DNA of 64,000 bases from Trebonia kvetii (GTDB lineage: Bacteria > Actinomycetota > Actinomycetes > Streptosporangiales > Streptosporangiaceae). A program made the translations under genes and the position numbers. How positions within the stretch are numbered: position 1 is the first letter of the stretch; every line of letters begins with the position of its first letter. Positions 38,389 to 47,160 of the stretch are shown here, piece after piece. The DNA lies in NCBI RefSeq assembly GCF_007827045.1, contig NZ_RPFW01000009.1, forward strand, positions 186,001-250,000, read 5' to 3'. Below the pieces are notes generated by a model that did no database searches, had not been told where the DNA came from, and worked only from the letters and a program-made list of their open reading frames with translations.

Positions 38389-39600
38389 ATGAAAACCATC
38401 GACGACCTCGAGGTCTCCGGCCGGCGGGTGCTGGTCAGGTCGGACCTCAACGTGCCACTGGACAAGTCGGGCAGTGGCGCGATCACCGACGACGGGCGCA
38501 TCCGCGCCTCGCTGCCGGTGATCAAGAAGCTGGCGGACCGGGGCGCCAGGGTCATCGTCATGGCCCACCTCGGGCGGCCCAAGGGCGAGGACTTCGCCGA
38601 GCGCGCCGAGGGCGGCCCCTCGCTGCGAGTGGTCGCCGGCCGGCTCGCCGAGCTGCTCGGCAAGCCGGTGGCCTTCGCCAGCGACCTGGTCGGGCAGTCG
38701 GCGGCCGAGACGGTCGCGGGCCTGGCCGACGGTGACGTCGCGCTGCTCGAGAACGTCCGCTTCGAGCCCGCCGAGACATCCAAGGATGAGTCGGAACGGG
38801 TTGGGCTTGCCTCCGACATCGCCCGCCTCGGCGATCTGTACGTGGGCGACGGGTTCGGCGTGGTGCACCGGAAGCAGGCCTCGGTCTACGAGCTGCCCAA
38901 GCTGCTGCCGCACGCGGCGGGCGACCTGGTCATCGCCGAGGTGTCCGTGCTGCGGCGGCTGACCGTCGACCCGGCCCGCCCGTACGTGGTCGTGCTCGGC
39001 GGCTCGAAGGTGTCGGACAAGCTCGGTGTGATCGGCAACCTGCTGGGCCTGGCCGACCGGGTGCTGATCGGCGGCGGCATGGTCTACACGTTCCTCGCCG
39101 CCCTGGGCAACGAGGTCGGCACGTCGCTGCTTGAGCCCGACCACATCGAGTCGTGCAGGCAGATACTCACCGACGCCGGCAAGCGCGGCGTCGACCTGGT
39201 GCTGCCGACCGACATCGTGGTCGCGCCGCGGTTCGCCGCTGACGCGCCGCCGTTGGTGGTCGCCGCCGACGCGATCCCCGCGGGTCATATGGGGCTGGAC
39301 ATCGGGCCCGAGTCGCGTGAGCTGTTCGCCGCGAAGCTGGCGGACGCGAAGACGGTGTTCTGGAACGGCCCGATGGGCGTGTTCGAGTTCCCCGCGTTCG
39401 CGCCGGGCACCAGGGCGGTCGCCGAGGCGCTGGTGAAGGTCGACGGCCTCACCGTGGTCGGCGGCGGCGACTCGGCGGCGGCGGTGCGCTCGTTCGGGCT
39501 CGACGAGTCCTCGTTCGGGCACATCTCCACCGGCGGCGGCGCGTCCCTTGAGTACCTCGAGGGCAAGACGCTCCCCGGCCTGACCGCCCTGGAGGAGTAG
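38389..39600 (+). CDS. pgk: Phosphoglycerate kinase
   Basis: 403 residues. N-terminal [12 protein letters not shown] and MAHLGRPKG, the central [15 protein letters not shown], and the C-terminal WNGPMGVFE and [11 protein letters not shown] are textbook PGK motifs for 3-phosphoglycerate and ATP binding. ATG at 38389 is chosen; an AGGAAAG lies 14 bases upstream and an earlier GTG at 38359 overlaps gap. It follows gap by 22 bases in one transcript. Confidence 0.97.
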   Translation: MKTIDDLEVSGRRVLVRSDLNVPLDKSGSGAITDDGRIRASLPVIKKLADRGARVIVMAHLGRPKGEDFAERAEGGPSLRVVAGRLAELLGKPVAFASDLVGQSAAETVAGLADGDVALLENVRFEPAETSKDESERVGLASDIARLGDLYVGDGFGVVHRKQASVYELPKLLPHAAGDLVIAEVSVLRRLTVDPARPYVVVLGGSKVSDKLGVIGNLLGLADRVLIGGGMVYTFLAALGNEVGTSLLEPDHIESCRQILTDAGKRGVDLVLPTDIVVAPRFAADAPPLVVAADAIPAGHMGLDIGPESRELFAAKLADAKTVFWNGPMGVFEFPAFAPGTRAVAEALVKVDGLTVVGGGDSAAAVRSFGLDESSFGHISTGGGASLEYLEGKTLPGLTALEE

Positions 39601-39704
39601 CCGCAGTACGCTGAGGCGTCGCGTGCCGTCGCGGCGGCGGCGCCTCGCCGTCCTCGTCGGCGTGATAACAGCATGAAGTGGCCGCAGCCGCCCGCGGGCG
39701 GGCG

Positions 39705-39791
39705 ATGATCACGGAACTTCGGATTTCAACGGAACTTTTCTCCCCGGATCGGGGAGAAAAGTTCCGTCAGGATCAAATGTTCCGTGATCAT
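39705..39791. repeat. Large nested inverted repeat between pgk and tpiA
   Basis: Inner hairpin: 18-bp perfect arms ACGGAACTTTTCTCCCCG (39729-39746) and its complement (39750-39767) around GAT. Outer arms: ATGATCACGGAAC (39705-39717) and GTTCCGTGATCAT (39779-39791). Both share the core ACGGAAC, so several pairings are possible. It lies in the pgk-tpiA space and could be an attenuator, an RNA-processing site or a small repeat element. The right outer arm covers the upstream ATG at 39790. Confidence 0.85.
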
Positions 39792-39873
39792 GGGGGCCAC
39801 AGTCTCGGATAACAGCAACAAGTCGCGCCGCCGGGCGCGGCTGCCACGGCCATACGGAGCTTGGGTCTCAAAC

Positions 39874-40671
39874 GTGAGCGATAACAGCAAGAAGCTGCCG
39901 CTGATCGCCGGCAACTGGAAGATGCACTGCAACCACCTCGAGGCGATCGCGCTGGTGCAGAAGCTGGCGTTCACCCTGACCGACAAGGACTACCGCCACG
40001 TCGAGGTGGTCGTGCTGCCGCCGTTCACCGACCTCCGCTCGGTGCAGACCCTGGTGGACGGCGACAAGCTGAAGATCGGCTACGGCGCGCAGGACATCTC
40101 CAGGCACGAGAAGGGCGCCTACACCGGCGAGATCTCCGGGCCCATGCTCGCCAAGCTCCGCTGCTCTTACGTGCTGTGCGGGCACTCCGAGCGCCGCCAG
40201 TACCACAACGAGGACGACACCCTGGTGAACGCCAAGGTCAAGGCCGCGCTCGCGGTCGGCGTCACGCCCATCCTGTGCGTGGGCGAGCAGCTTGAGGTGC
40301 GCCGGGCGGGCGCCCACGTGGAGCACGTGATCGAGCAGCTCAAGGGCTCGCTCGCGAAGATCCCCGCCACGGCGGTCGCCGAGCTGGTGATCGCCTACGA
40401 ACCGGTCTGGGCGATCGGCACCGGCGAGGTCGCGTCCCCCGCCGACGCGCAGGAGATGGCCGCGGCGATCCGCGAGCACATTTCGGGCGCGGCGGGCGGC
40501 GAAGCCGGGCTCGGGGTGCGTATCCTTTATGGTGGGTCCGTCAAGGGCGATAACATTGCTCCCATCATGGCGGGGCAGGACGTGGACGGTGCCCTCGTCG
40601 GCGGCGCAAGCCTCGACGCCGGTCAGTTCGCTGAGATCTGCCGGTATCGTGAGCTGGCCACGGGTCGCTGA
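39874..40671 (+). CDS. tpiA: Triose-phosphate isomerase
   Basis: 265 residues of TIM barrel. LIAGNWKMH near the start (Asn/Lys), CGHSERR with the catalytic His, [11 protein letters not shown] with the catalytic Glu, and YGGSVKGDN phosphate loop. GTG at 39874 (VSDNSKK...) is the likely start. A near-copy of the same start (SDNSNKS) occurs 24 codons upstream in frame from an ATG at 39784/39790, so an extended N-terminus cannot be excluded. It follows pgk after a large inverted repeat. Confidence 0.95.
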   Translation: MSDNSKKLPLIAGNWKMHCNHLEAIALVQKLAFTLTDKDYRHVEVVVLPPFTDLRSVQTLVDGDKLKIGYGAQDISRHEKGAYTGEISGPMLAKLRCSYVLCGHSERRQYHNEDDTLVNAKVKAALAVGVTPILCVGEQLEVRRAGAHVEHVIEQLKGSLAKIPATAVAELVIAYEPVWAIGTGEVASPADAQEMAAAIREHISGAAGGEAGLGVRILYGGSVKGDNIAPIMAGQDVDGALVGGASLDAGQFAEICRYRELATGR

Positions 40672-40722
40672 GATACCGCCCACGGCCAGTCTCTAGAGCG
40701 TCAAGGGGAAAGAAGAACACCG

Positions 40723-40953
40723 GTGGAGATCGCGCTCTCGGTCATCTTGATCATCACGTCGCTGGTGATGGTGCTGCTCGTTCTCCTGCACAAGGGCAAG
40801 GGCGGCGGTTTGTCCGACCTGTTCGGCGGCGGCGTTTCCTCAACGCTTGGCTCTTCGTCGGTGGTGGAGCGGAACCTGGACCGCATCACCATCTTCTTCG
40901 GGGTCCTGTGGTTCGTCTGCTGCGTCGCCCTGGGCTGGCTCGTCAACCACTAG
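40723..40953 (+). CDS. secG: Preprotein translocase subunit SecG
   Basis: 76-residue membrane protein of the Sec translocon. Two helices (IALSVILIITSLVMVLLVLL and ITIFFGVLWFVCCVALGWLV) flank a Gly/Ser-rich cytoplasmic loop with KGKGGGLSDLFGGG, the SecG signature. GTG at 40723 after an AAGAAGAA purine run. Directly follows tpiA, as in other actinobacteria. Confidence 0.95.
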   Translation: MEIALSVILIITSLVMVLLVLLHKGKGGGLSDLFGGGVSSTLGSSSVVERNLDRITIFFGVLWFVCCVALGWLVNH

Positions 40954-41053
40954 GGTCATCGGCCCGGGGCGCGACGTCCGCGTTGTGTGCGCGTTTGCGC
41001 CGCACGGCGGCGAAACAAGTGGTGAAATAAATCAAGGCCGGGCAGGCCTGCTT

Positions 41054-41072
41054 CCCGCTCCGGGCGAGCGGG
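41054..41072 (+). terminator. Hairpin between secG and rbpA
   Basis: Arms CCCGCTC (41054-41060) and GAGCGGG (41066-41072), loop CGGGC. It lies about 100 bases after secG and before rbpA, so it may end the glycolytic transcript. Confidence 0.45.
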
Positions 41073-41130
41073 CCTTCGTTGAGGTCATCAGCCTCAAGTC
41101 ATCGAGGCAAGTCATCGAGGTGGAGTTTCT

Positions 41131-41460
41131 GTGAGTAGTGGCAACGCGATCCGCGGGAGCAGGGTAGGCGCCGGCCCGATGGGCGAGGCGGAGCGCGGTG
41201 AGGCCGCACCCCGCACGTGGGTGTCGTTCTGGTGCTCGAACGCGCACGAGACCAGGCCGAGCTTCGCGTCGGACGCCGCGATCCCCGAGCAGTGGGAGTG
41301 CCCGCGGTGCGGCTTCCCGGCCGGCCAGGACCAGGCCAACCCCCCGGCTCCGCCGCGCGTCGAGCCCTACAAGACCCACCTGGCCTACGTGAAGGAGCGC
41401 CGCTCCGACGCCGACGGCGAGGCCATCCTCGCCGAGGCGCTGGCGCGCCTGCGCGGCTGA
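41131..41460 (+). CDS. rbpA: RNA polymerase-binding protein RbpA
   Basis: 109-residue actinobacterial transcription factor that binds RNA polymerase and group I sigma factors and stabilises open complexes. It starts SSGNAIRGSRVGAGPMGEAERGE, has the RbpA zinc-type core (WCSNAHETRPSF, WECPRCGFPAG) and the C-terminal sigma-interaction helix (KTHLAYVKERRSDADGEAILAEAL). GTG at 41131. Position next to secG is common. A strong terminator follows. Confidence 0.96.
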   Translation: MSSGNAIRGSRVGAGPMGEAERGEAAPRTWVSFWCSNAHETRPSFASDAAIPEQWECPRCGFPAGQDQANPPAPPRVEPYKTHLAYVKERRSDADGEAILAEALARLRG

Positions 41461-41487
41461 CCGCCGCGCGATCTGCGACAACCGTTC

Positions 41488-41520
41488 ATCGCCCCGGGCA
41501 GCGTGGCTGCCCGGGGCGAT
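41488..41520. terminator. Strong terminator hairpin after rbpA
   Basis: Perfect 15-bp arms ATCGCCCCGGGCAGC (41488-41502) and GCTGCCCGGGGCGAT (41506-41520), loop GTG, between convergent rbpA and TetR genes. Confidence 0.85.
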
Positions 41521-41544
41521 GCGCGTTCGCCGTATCGCATGCGC

Positions 41545-42324
41545 CTAGCCGAGAAGGCCCGGCAGGAGCTGTGTGATGTGCTTGTCCAGCATGTCACCCG
41601 CCGCCGCGTCGCCGCTGAGCTGCGCGAGCAGCGCCTGCCGGAACAGGCCGTCCATGAGGGCATATGCCATGGCCGGTGAGACCGCGAGCGGGGACTCGCT
41701 CAGTTCGGCGTACCTGCTCACGATCCGCCAGATCATCTCTTCGAGCGACTGGTCGATCTCCCGCACGGTGGCGCGGAACCGCTCCTCGAACAGCGACTGG
41801 TTGCGCAGGTCGTACCAGAGCCGCTGCATGGTCGCGTCGTCCCTGAGCGTGCTGGCCATGGCCGCGCCGATGCCGTAGCGCAGTTCGTCAGCCGAGGTCG
41901 CGCTAGCCACCAGCTCGTCGTACCTGGTGACACACTCGGCCTTGTACTTGCTCACGCAGTGGATGATCAGCTCGAACTTGTCCGCGAAATAGTAATGCAG
42001 CACGCCGTGGGAGAAGTCCGAATGCTGCGCGATGTCGCGCAGGCTGGTGTTCGCGTACCCCTGCTCGGCGAGGGTCGCGAGCGCGGCGGCGGCGAGCTGC
42101 TCGCGCCGCTCGGTAAACTTGTCCACTTTGCGCCGCGCGATCCGGTCCCGCGTCCTGGTCGCGGCATCGCCCGGGGCGGCGCGGTACGTGGCGGGCTGCT
42201 GTGGTGGTGTCTCGGCAGGAGAAGGGAATGCCTGTGGCGCCTGGTCGGGAGGTTGCGGGTCCGTCAACGTCTGGTCGCCCGCGTCATGCTGGCCGACCTC
42301 GTCGTCGGTTTGCCATACGGCCAC
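41545..42324 (-). CDS. TetR/AcrR-family transcriptional regulator
   Basis: 259 residues. After a Gln/Pro-rich tail of about 60 residues comes a TetR helix-turn-helix (LAEQGYANTSLRDIAQHSDFSHGVLHYYFADKFELI), then an all-helical ligand domain resembling BetI-type regulators. It is divergent from a short-chain dehydrogenase gene; an inverted repeat in the shared 188-base region is a candidate operator. ATG at 42324 may be too early; a start nearer the HTH is possible. Confidence 0.9.
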   Translation of the reverse strand: MAVWQTDDEVGQHDAGDQTLTDPQPPDQAPQAFPSPAETPPQQPATYRAAPGDAATRTRDRIARRKVDKFTERREQLAAAALATLAEQGYANTSLRDIAQHSDFSHGVLHYYFADKFELIIHCVSKYKAECVTRYDELVASATSADELRYGIGAAMASTLRDDATMQRLWYDLRNQSLFEERFRATVREIDQSLEEMIWRIVSRYAELSESPLAVSPAMAYALMDGLFRQALLAQLSGDAAAGDMLDKHITQLLPGLLG

Positions 42325-42365
42325 GTTATCAGCCTTGTCGATAGGACAAATGACCTAGGACGATC

Positions 42366-42383
42366 GTCAAGCAAACGCTTGAC
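42366..42383. promoter_or_regulatory. Inverted repeat in the TetR-SDR intergenic region
   Basis: GTCAAGC-AAAC-GCTTGAC, 7-bp arms, overlapping a second repeat CTTGAC-AACT-GTCAAG. TTGACA at 42379-42384 could be a -35 box on the plus strand. Size and position fit a TetR operator. Confidence 0.55.
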
Positions 42384-42512
42384 AACTGTCAAGAACAATA
42401 CGACGGTGATAAGACGCCGGAGGCCTGGGGCGTTGACGCGCTAGGCCACGGCGGCCAGCGGGTAAACGTGCACTACGGCGGCGGGGGACTTTGGCCGCAT
42501 AGAGAGGTGCCG

Positions 42513-43316
42513 ATGAGCGTTTATGACCTGACGGGCCGCAAGGCCGTGGTCACCGGAGGCGCGCGGGGGCTCGGCGAGGGGATGGCACGGGCACTGGCCC
42601 GCGCCGGGGCGGCGGTGGTGATCGCCGACATCCGCGAGGACCTGGGCAAGGTGACCGCCGGCTCGCTGCGCGATGCCGGGGCGCGCGCCGAGTTCGTCAC
42701 GCTCGACGTCACCGCGGAGGACAGCTGGGCGCAGGCCGTGCCGCAGGCCATCGCGTACCTCGGCGGTCTCGACATCCTCGTCAACAACGCCGGGATCGAG
42801 ATCACCAGCCTGCTTGTCGACATCGACGCCGCCGACATCCGGCGGATGCTCGAGGTCAACGTGCTCGGCACGGCGCTCGGACTCAAGCACGGACTCCGTG
42901 CCATGCGGCCGGGCGGCCCGGCCGGTTCAGGCGGGGCGATCGTCAACGTGGCGTCGGTGGCGGCGACGATCGCCTTTCCCGGTATCGCCGGATACTCGGC
43001 GACCAAGTCCGCGGTTGACCGGCTGACCCGGGTCGCCGCGATGGAATCGGGCAGGCTCGGCTACGGGGTGCGGGTCAACTGCGTCTACCCCGGCCTGGTC
43101 CCCACCGAAATGGGCAACCAGCTCGCCCAGGACATGGCCACCGTCGGCCTGTTCCCCAGCGCCCAGGAGGCAGCCACCGCGGTCGTCGGGCTCACCCCGC
43201 TCGGCCGGCTCGGCGAGGTCCCGGACATCGCGGATGCGGTCGTCTTCCTCGCCTCCGACGGCGCCAGGTTCATCACCGGCGCTGGCCTGCCGGTCGACGG
43301 CGGCATGGGCATGTAA
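42513..43316 (+). CDS. Short-chain dehydrogenase/reductase
   Basis: 267 residues of classical SDR. Cofactor loop TGGARGLGEG near 15-24, NNAG in the fourth strand, catalytic Ser in NVASVAA and YSATK (Tyr-x3-Lys). ADIRED after the second strand favours NAD(H). ATG at 42513 with AGAGAGGTG upstream; the longer frame lacks a ribosome site. Substrate not known; probably controlled by the divergent TetR gene. Confidence 0.93.
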   Translation: MSVYDLTGRKAVVTGGARGLGEGMARALARAGAAVVIADIREDLGKVTAGSLRDAGARAEFVTLDVTAEDSWAQAVPQAIAYLGGLDILVNNAGIEITSLLVDIDAADIRRMLEVNVLGTALGLKHGLRAMRPGGPAGSGGAIVNVASVAATIAFPGIAGYSATKSAVDRLTRVAAMESGRLGYGVRVNCVYPGLVPTEMGNQLAQDMATVGLFPSAQEAATAVVGLTPLGRLGEVPDIADAVVFLASDGARFITGAGLPVDGGMGM

Positions 43317-43490
43317 GCGGGTTATCCGCGCAATCAGTTTCGGCCTGGCGATACATCCCGCTCTCGCCGGGCCGAGATGAGGAAGGCCGAGGGCCACGCG
43401 GCCAGCGGACTTCCTCGGCGGGGGCGTCGGCCCACCCCAGCGACGCCCCCCGCCAAACCTCTCGCCCAGCTGGGACCCTGGTGCAGCGTG

Positions 43491-43496
43491 TATCTT
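43491..43496 (+). promoter_or_regulatory. -10 box for a leaderless GNAT transcript
   Basis: TATCTT ends six bases before the GTG start at 43503, the spacing of a leaderless mRNA in actinobacteria. No ribosome site precedes that GTG. The -35 region is weak. Confidence 0.45.
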
Positions 43497-43502
43497 CGGC
43501 GC

Positions 43503-44282
43503 GTGGAGATTCGCTCCCTTGGCTACCGCACCGACCTGGCGATCCTGGCGCTAGAGGGCAGCCAGGTCACCGACCAGGGAGATCATCTCGTCATCCGCAC
43601 CCCGGGCAACCCCGACTACTGGTGGGGCAACTTCCTGCTGCTGCGCGATCTCAAGCCCGGCTCGGGCGCTGGCTGGCTGGTCAGCTTCACCGCGGAGTTT
43701 CCTGGCGCGCGGCACGTGGCGCTCGGCCTTGACGAGACGGACGCCGACTCCGTCGATCCCAGCGAACTGGCCGGGATGACGCTTGAGCGCAACGCCGTCA
43801 TGACGGCGGCCGCGGTGCACGCCCCGCCGCAGCCGAACACCGAGGCGGTCATCAGGACCCTCACGGGTGACGCCGACTGGCGGCAGTCGTTCGAGCTCGC
43901 GGCGGCGCTCTACGCCGGCGAGCCAGGCGGCGACACGGGGTTCCTCGCGGCCCAGCTGAAGGCGAAGCGAGCGCTGACCGAGGCGGGTCACGCCGCATGG
44001 TTCGGCGCCTTCCTCGACGGCACGCTTGTCGCGCAGCTTGGCCTCGTCCGGGGTATCGAGGGACTCGCCAGGTACCAGAGCGTGGAGACGCATCCCGCGG
44101 CCCGACGCCGCGGCCTGGCCGGCACCCTGGTCTGGCAGGCAGGCGCGGCCGCCATCGCCGCGGGCACCCGGACGCTCGTCATGGTCGCCGACCCCGACGA
44201 GGTCGCCATCCGCGTCTACCGTGCGGTCGGCTTCACCGAGACCGAGGCCCAGCTCAGCTTCATCCGCCGCCCGGTGGAGTAG
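43503..44282 (+). CDS. GNAT-family N-acetyltransferase
   Basis: 259 residues. An N-terminal part unlike GNAT (IRSLGYRTDLAILALEGSQV...VIRTPGNPDYWWGNFLLL) precedes the acetyltransferase domain (LVAQLGLV, then YQSVETHPAARRRGLAGTLVWQAG as the acetyl-CoA pyrophosphate loop, and ADPDEVAIRVYRAVGFTETEAQLSF). GTG at 43503 is preferred, since it starts directly after a -10-like box and matches the beginning of homologous folds; the upstream frame is Arg/Pro-rich. Its last 23 bases overlap the convergent thioesterase gene. Confidence 0.88.
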   Translation: MEIRSLGYRTDLAILALEGSQVTDQGDHLVIRTPGNPDYWWGNFLLLRDLKPGSGAGWLVSFTAEFPGARHVALGLDETDADSVDPSELAGMTLERNAVMTAAAVHAPPQPNTEAVIRTLTGDADWRQSFELAAALYAGEPGGDTGFLAAQLKAKRALTEAGHAAWFGAFLDGTLVAQLGLVRGIEGLARYQSVETHPAARRRGLAGTLVWQAGAAAIAAGTRTLVMVADPDEVAIRVYRAVGFTETEAQLSFIRRPVE

Positions 44283-45141
44283 CGCCTGCCGGTAAGCCGA
44301 GCGTCGGGTTGGCCACGGCTGCCACACTCGCGAAGCCGACAGCACCGCTCAGGTCGTGCAGCACGCACCGGCCCGCCGCCACGCCTGCCTCGCTGAGGTG
44401 CCCGTCGGGCTGTATCCCGACGTACTCGCCCCGCGGCTCGCGTCCGAGATAGACGGTGTAGTCCGCGTTGATAAAGCTCAGGCCACGGTCGGTGGAGTTG
44501 GACACCGGGCTCGCCAGGTCGGCGGCCATCGCGAGGCGCACCAGCGGAGTCAGCTGCTCGCCAGTGACAAGAGGATGCGTGTCCCTGATCCACAGGCCCG
44601 CCGTCATCGCCCCGGCGCCGTTGCCGATGCGCCATGACTCCCACGGCGGGGTCCAGCGGCGGGTGGCCATCGGCTCCGGCGGGCCCAGCTCGGGCGGCGT
44701 CGGCGCACCCCAGGCGGGCGGCGGGCGGAACCTGCCGTCGGGCTGCGCGGAGCGGCGCAGCAGGACAACCCTGCCCTGGCCGACCGGGCCGTCATCCTGC
44801 TCGACGGTCACGTCGAGGACCATGATGCGCCTGCCCGCGCGAACCCGTTTCGTGGTCACCCTAACCGGCGCGAGCGGCGCCGACCGGAACAGGTCAACGG
44901 TCAGGCGGCTGCAGGCCAGCTCGGCGGACTCGGCGCGGGCCTGCTCCGCCGCTCGCGCCGTCAGGCCGCCGATAAGCCGCCCGTGCAGTACCTGGCCCCA
45001 CGGGCTGGTCGCGAACGCGGCGGGTACCAGGAGGTCGCCATCGGCGCGGAAGAAACCTTCGACGCTCGGCTTAGGCGCCCCGACCGCGGCGTCACCGCCA
45101 TCCGGTGACGGACCGGCGCCGCCGGATGTCTCAACGCTCAC
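44260..45141 (-). CDS. Acyl-CoA thioesterase-like, double hotdog protein
   Basis: 293 residues forming two hotdog-type halves: LVPAAFATSPWGQVLHGRLIGGLTARAAEQ in the first, and WRIGNGAGAMTAGLWIRDTHPLV with DLASPVSNSTDRGLSFINADYTVYLGREPRGEYVG in the second. This is the layout of thioesterase-superfamily proteins (PF13622-type) that hydrolyse or bind acyl-CoAs. GTG at 45141. Substrate unknown. It shares direction with the SMP-30 gene 35 bases upstream. Confidence 0.85.
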   Translation of the reverse strand: MSVETSGGAGPSPDGGDAAVGAPKPSVEGFFRADGDLLVPAAFATSPWGQVLHGRLIGGLTARAAEQARAESAELACSRLTVDLFRSAPLAPVRVTTKRVRAGRRIMVLDVTVEQDDGPVGQGRVVLLRRSAQPDGRFRPPPAWGAPTPPELGPPEPMATRRWTPPWESWRIGNGAGAMTAGLWIRDTHPLVTGEQLTPLVRLAMAADLASPVSNSTDRGLSFINADYTVYLGREPRGEYVGIQPDGHLSEAGVAAGRCVLHDLSGAVGFASVAAVANPTLGLPAGATPPGGG

Positions 45142-45176
45142 AGTCTCCCCTTCCTAATCCAGGACAGGGTAGACGT

Positions 45177-46061
45177 TCAGGCCGCGCTTGCTTCCAGGGG
45201 GACCACGACGATCTTGCCGTCGCGAGCCGACTTGCGTGGCTCCTCGAAGAAGTCGGGGGCGACACAGGCGAACAGGGTGTGGCCGGCGGCGCCGCCGACC
45301 GCGCACGCGTACACCGGCATCCCGGGGTGAACCTCGTGGGTGATGGTGCCGCCGTCGGTGACGCGCAGGACCCGTCCGCCGATCGCGTCTGCGATCCAGA
45401 GGCCTCCCGCGCCATCAAGGCACGATCCATCGGGCGCGACGACGAGCTGGGGAAATACGCTTTCCAACGCGCGTTCCGTCGGCAGGGGTGCGAACTGCGC
45501 CCAGATTCGCCTGGCGGTGAGCTCTCCCTGTGGCGTCAGGTCGAAGGCGGTCACCCGGTTCCCGAACGTCTCGTTCACCAGGAGCACGCGATCAGCGGTG
45601 ATCACCACGCCGTTCGGGAACCAGAGATCGCCGGCGGCCTCGGTGACGCTCCCGTCGGGATCCACCCGGTACAGGGCGCCAGGCGCCAGCGGCGCTCCGC
45701 CCATGAGATCGAAGCCGAAGCAGCCGACGAAGGCGCGGCCCTCGGCATCGACCACCATGTCGTTGAGATGGCCGCTGGCGTGACCGCTGAGGTCGGCGTG
45801 CACCCGCAGCGATCCGTCGGCCTCACGGCGCAGGATCTTCTGGTCGCGCATGGACACCACCAGAAGCCGGCCGTCCGGCAGCCAGCCAAGCCCGGAGGGC
45901 TGCTGCGTGACGATGGCCTCCACCCGGAGATCGGACCCGTCCTCGCCCGCCGACATGACCTGGCCCGCGTAGAAGTCCGAGAACCACAGCCGGCCTTCGT
46001 GCCAGCGCGGAGCCTCCGCGAAATGAAGGTCGGCAAGGACAGTAGCTGGCTCCGTCGCCAT
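45177..46061 (-). CDS. SMP-30/gluconolactonase-family protein
   Basis: 294-residue six-bladed beta-propeller. LHFAEAPRWHEGRLWFSDFYAG holds the first metal-binding glutamate, HLNDMVVDAEGRAFVG the Asn/Asp pair, and FPNGVVITADR the next. Members hydrolyse sugar lactones or other lactones with a divalent metal. ATG at 46061. It is followed by the thioesterase-like gene, and the two may be co-transcribed. Confidence 0.9.
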   Translation of the reverse strand: MATEPATVLADLHFAEAPRWHEGRLWFSDFYAGQVMSAGEDGSDLRVEAIVTQQPSGLGWLPDGRLLVVSMRDQKILRREADGSLRVHADLSGHASGHLNDMVVDAEGRAFVGCFGFDLMGGAPLAPGALYRVDPDGSVTEAAGDLWFPNGVVITADRVLLVNETFGNRVTAFDLTPQGELTARRIWAQFAPLPTERALESVFPQLVVAPDGSCLDGAGGLWIADAIGGRVLRVTDGGTITHEVHPGMPVYACAVGGAAGHTLFACVAPDFFEEPRKSARDGKIVVVPLEASAA

Positions 46062-46153
46062 CGGGTTCCTCCTGGGTGAGCAGTGGGCAAGCGCCTTGCT
46101 CCATGATCACCGAGGAGCAGGAACGGGGAAAGACGTCACGTCGGCCGCGTCGC

Positions 46154-46732
46154 TCAGCGGGATTCCGGCCGGCTCGGTGGCCCAGCGAGAATCGTCGGAA
46201 CGTACTCGAGCAGTTGGCTGCGGCCGTCGAAGGTGCGGCTGCCGATCATTTCCAGCGCGACATCGGGGTAGCCGTCGTAGATCCGTTCCCGGCCGCTGCT
46301 ACCCGTGATCACCGGAAAGACAACCACGCGGAAGCGGTCCGCGAGACCGGCCTTCAGGAGCGAACGGCACAGGGTGAGGCTGCCGATGGTGCGCATCGAC
46401 GTGGACGCCTTGGCCTTCATCTCACGCACGGCCTCGACCGGGTCCTGAGCCACGAGTCGCGTGTTGGGCCAGAGAAGGGGCTCGCTCAGTGTGGTCGAGA
46501 AGACGACCTTCGACATGCCCGCCAGGGCGTCGGTGCCGGGCTCGCCGGCGGCGGCGAATCCCGACATGAGGCGGTAGGTGGCCGCACCCATCAGGACCGT
46601 GTAGTCCGCTTCTGGCTGCTCTCCCAGCCAGGTGAGGTACTCGGGTCCTTCGAGTCCCCACCAGCCCGGCCAGCCGTCGGCGGCCGCGTAGCCATCGAGC
46701 GAAGTGATGAAGTCGATGAGCAGTTCTGGCAT
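46154..46732 (-). CDS. RibD C-terminal/dihydrofolate-reductase-like protein
   Basis: 192 residues with the dihydrofolate reductase fold as in RibD C-terminal domains: LLIDFITSLDGYAAADGWPG at the start, VLMGAATYRLMSGF, and IGSLTLCRSLLKAGLADRFRVVVFPVITG. Such stand-alone proteins are NADPH-dependent reductases of unknown substrate. ATG at 46732. Confidence 0.88.
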   Translation of the reverse strand: MPELLIDFITSLDGYAAADGWPGWWGLEGPEYLTWLGEQPEADYTVLMGAATYRLMSGFAAAGEPGTDALAGMSKVVFSTTLSEPLLWPNTRLVAQDPVEAVREMKAKASTSMRTIGSLTLCRSLLKAGLADRFRVVVFPVITGSSGRERIYDGYPDVALEMIGSRTFDGRSQLLEYVPTILAGPPSRPESR

Positions 46733-46925
46733 CGTGCGGTCCTCGTCTTTGGGTCTCGGGTAGCGGCACCCGGTCTCACCACCGCGTTTCAGTCCCCAGG
46801 TGCCTACGTACCCGGATTTGGTCCGGTCGCGTCCGGCGTGGCGCTGTCCATCTCGGAGATTCCGTTCGTCGTCCGAGTGGACGAGCCGAACGGGCTCGAG
46901 AGGACTTCCACCGGATGGAGGAACG

Positions 46926-47150
46926 ATGCTTTACACACTGTCGTACCAGATGTACAAGTACGAGCACGGCCTTCACATCAGTGCCGCCGAGCAGCGGGCC
47001 GCGGACGCGCGCGCGGGTGAGATTGCCGCCGCGGTGCACGAGCTGCGGCTCTGCCTCGGACGTGCCTTCCGCCCGCGGCGGCGCGTCCGGCCGGCCCGCA
47101 GCGCGGACGCGGTGACTGCGCCAGCTCGGTTCATGTCGAGTGTCCGGTAG
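46926..47150 (+). CDS. Small basic protein of unknown function
   Basis: 74 residues from ATG at 46926, with GGAGGAACG just upstream, a good ribosome site. It starts LYTLSYQMYKYEHGLHISAAEQRAADARAG, then forms one amphipathic helix and ends in an Arg-rich tail. Similar short proteins are common in actinomycetes without known roles. The YCII-like gene follows eleven bases later, so they may be translated together. Confidence 0.6.
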   Translation: MLYTLSYQMYKYEHGLHISAAEQRAADARAGEIAAAVHELRLCLGRAFRPRRRVRPARSADAVTAPARFMSSVR

Positions 47151-47160
47151 CGAGGGGACA

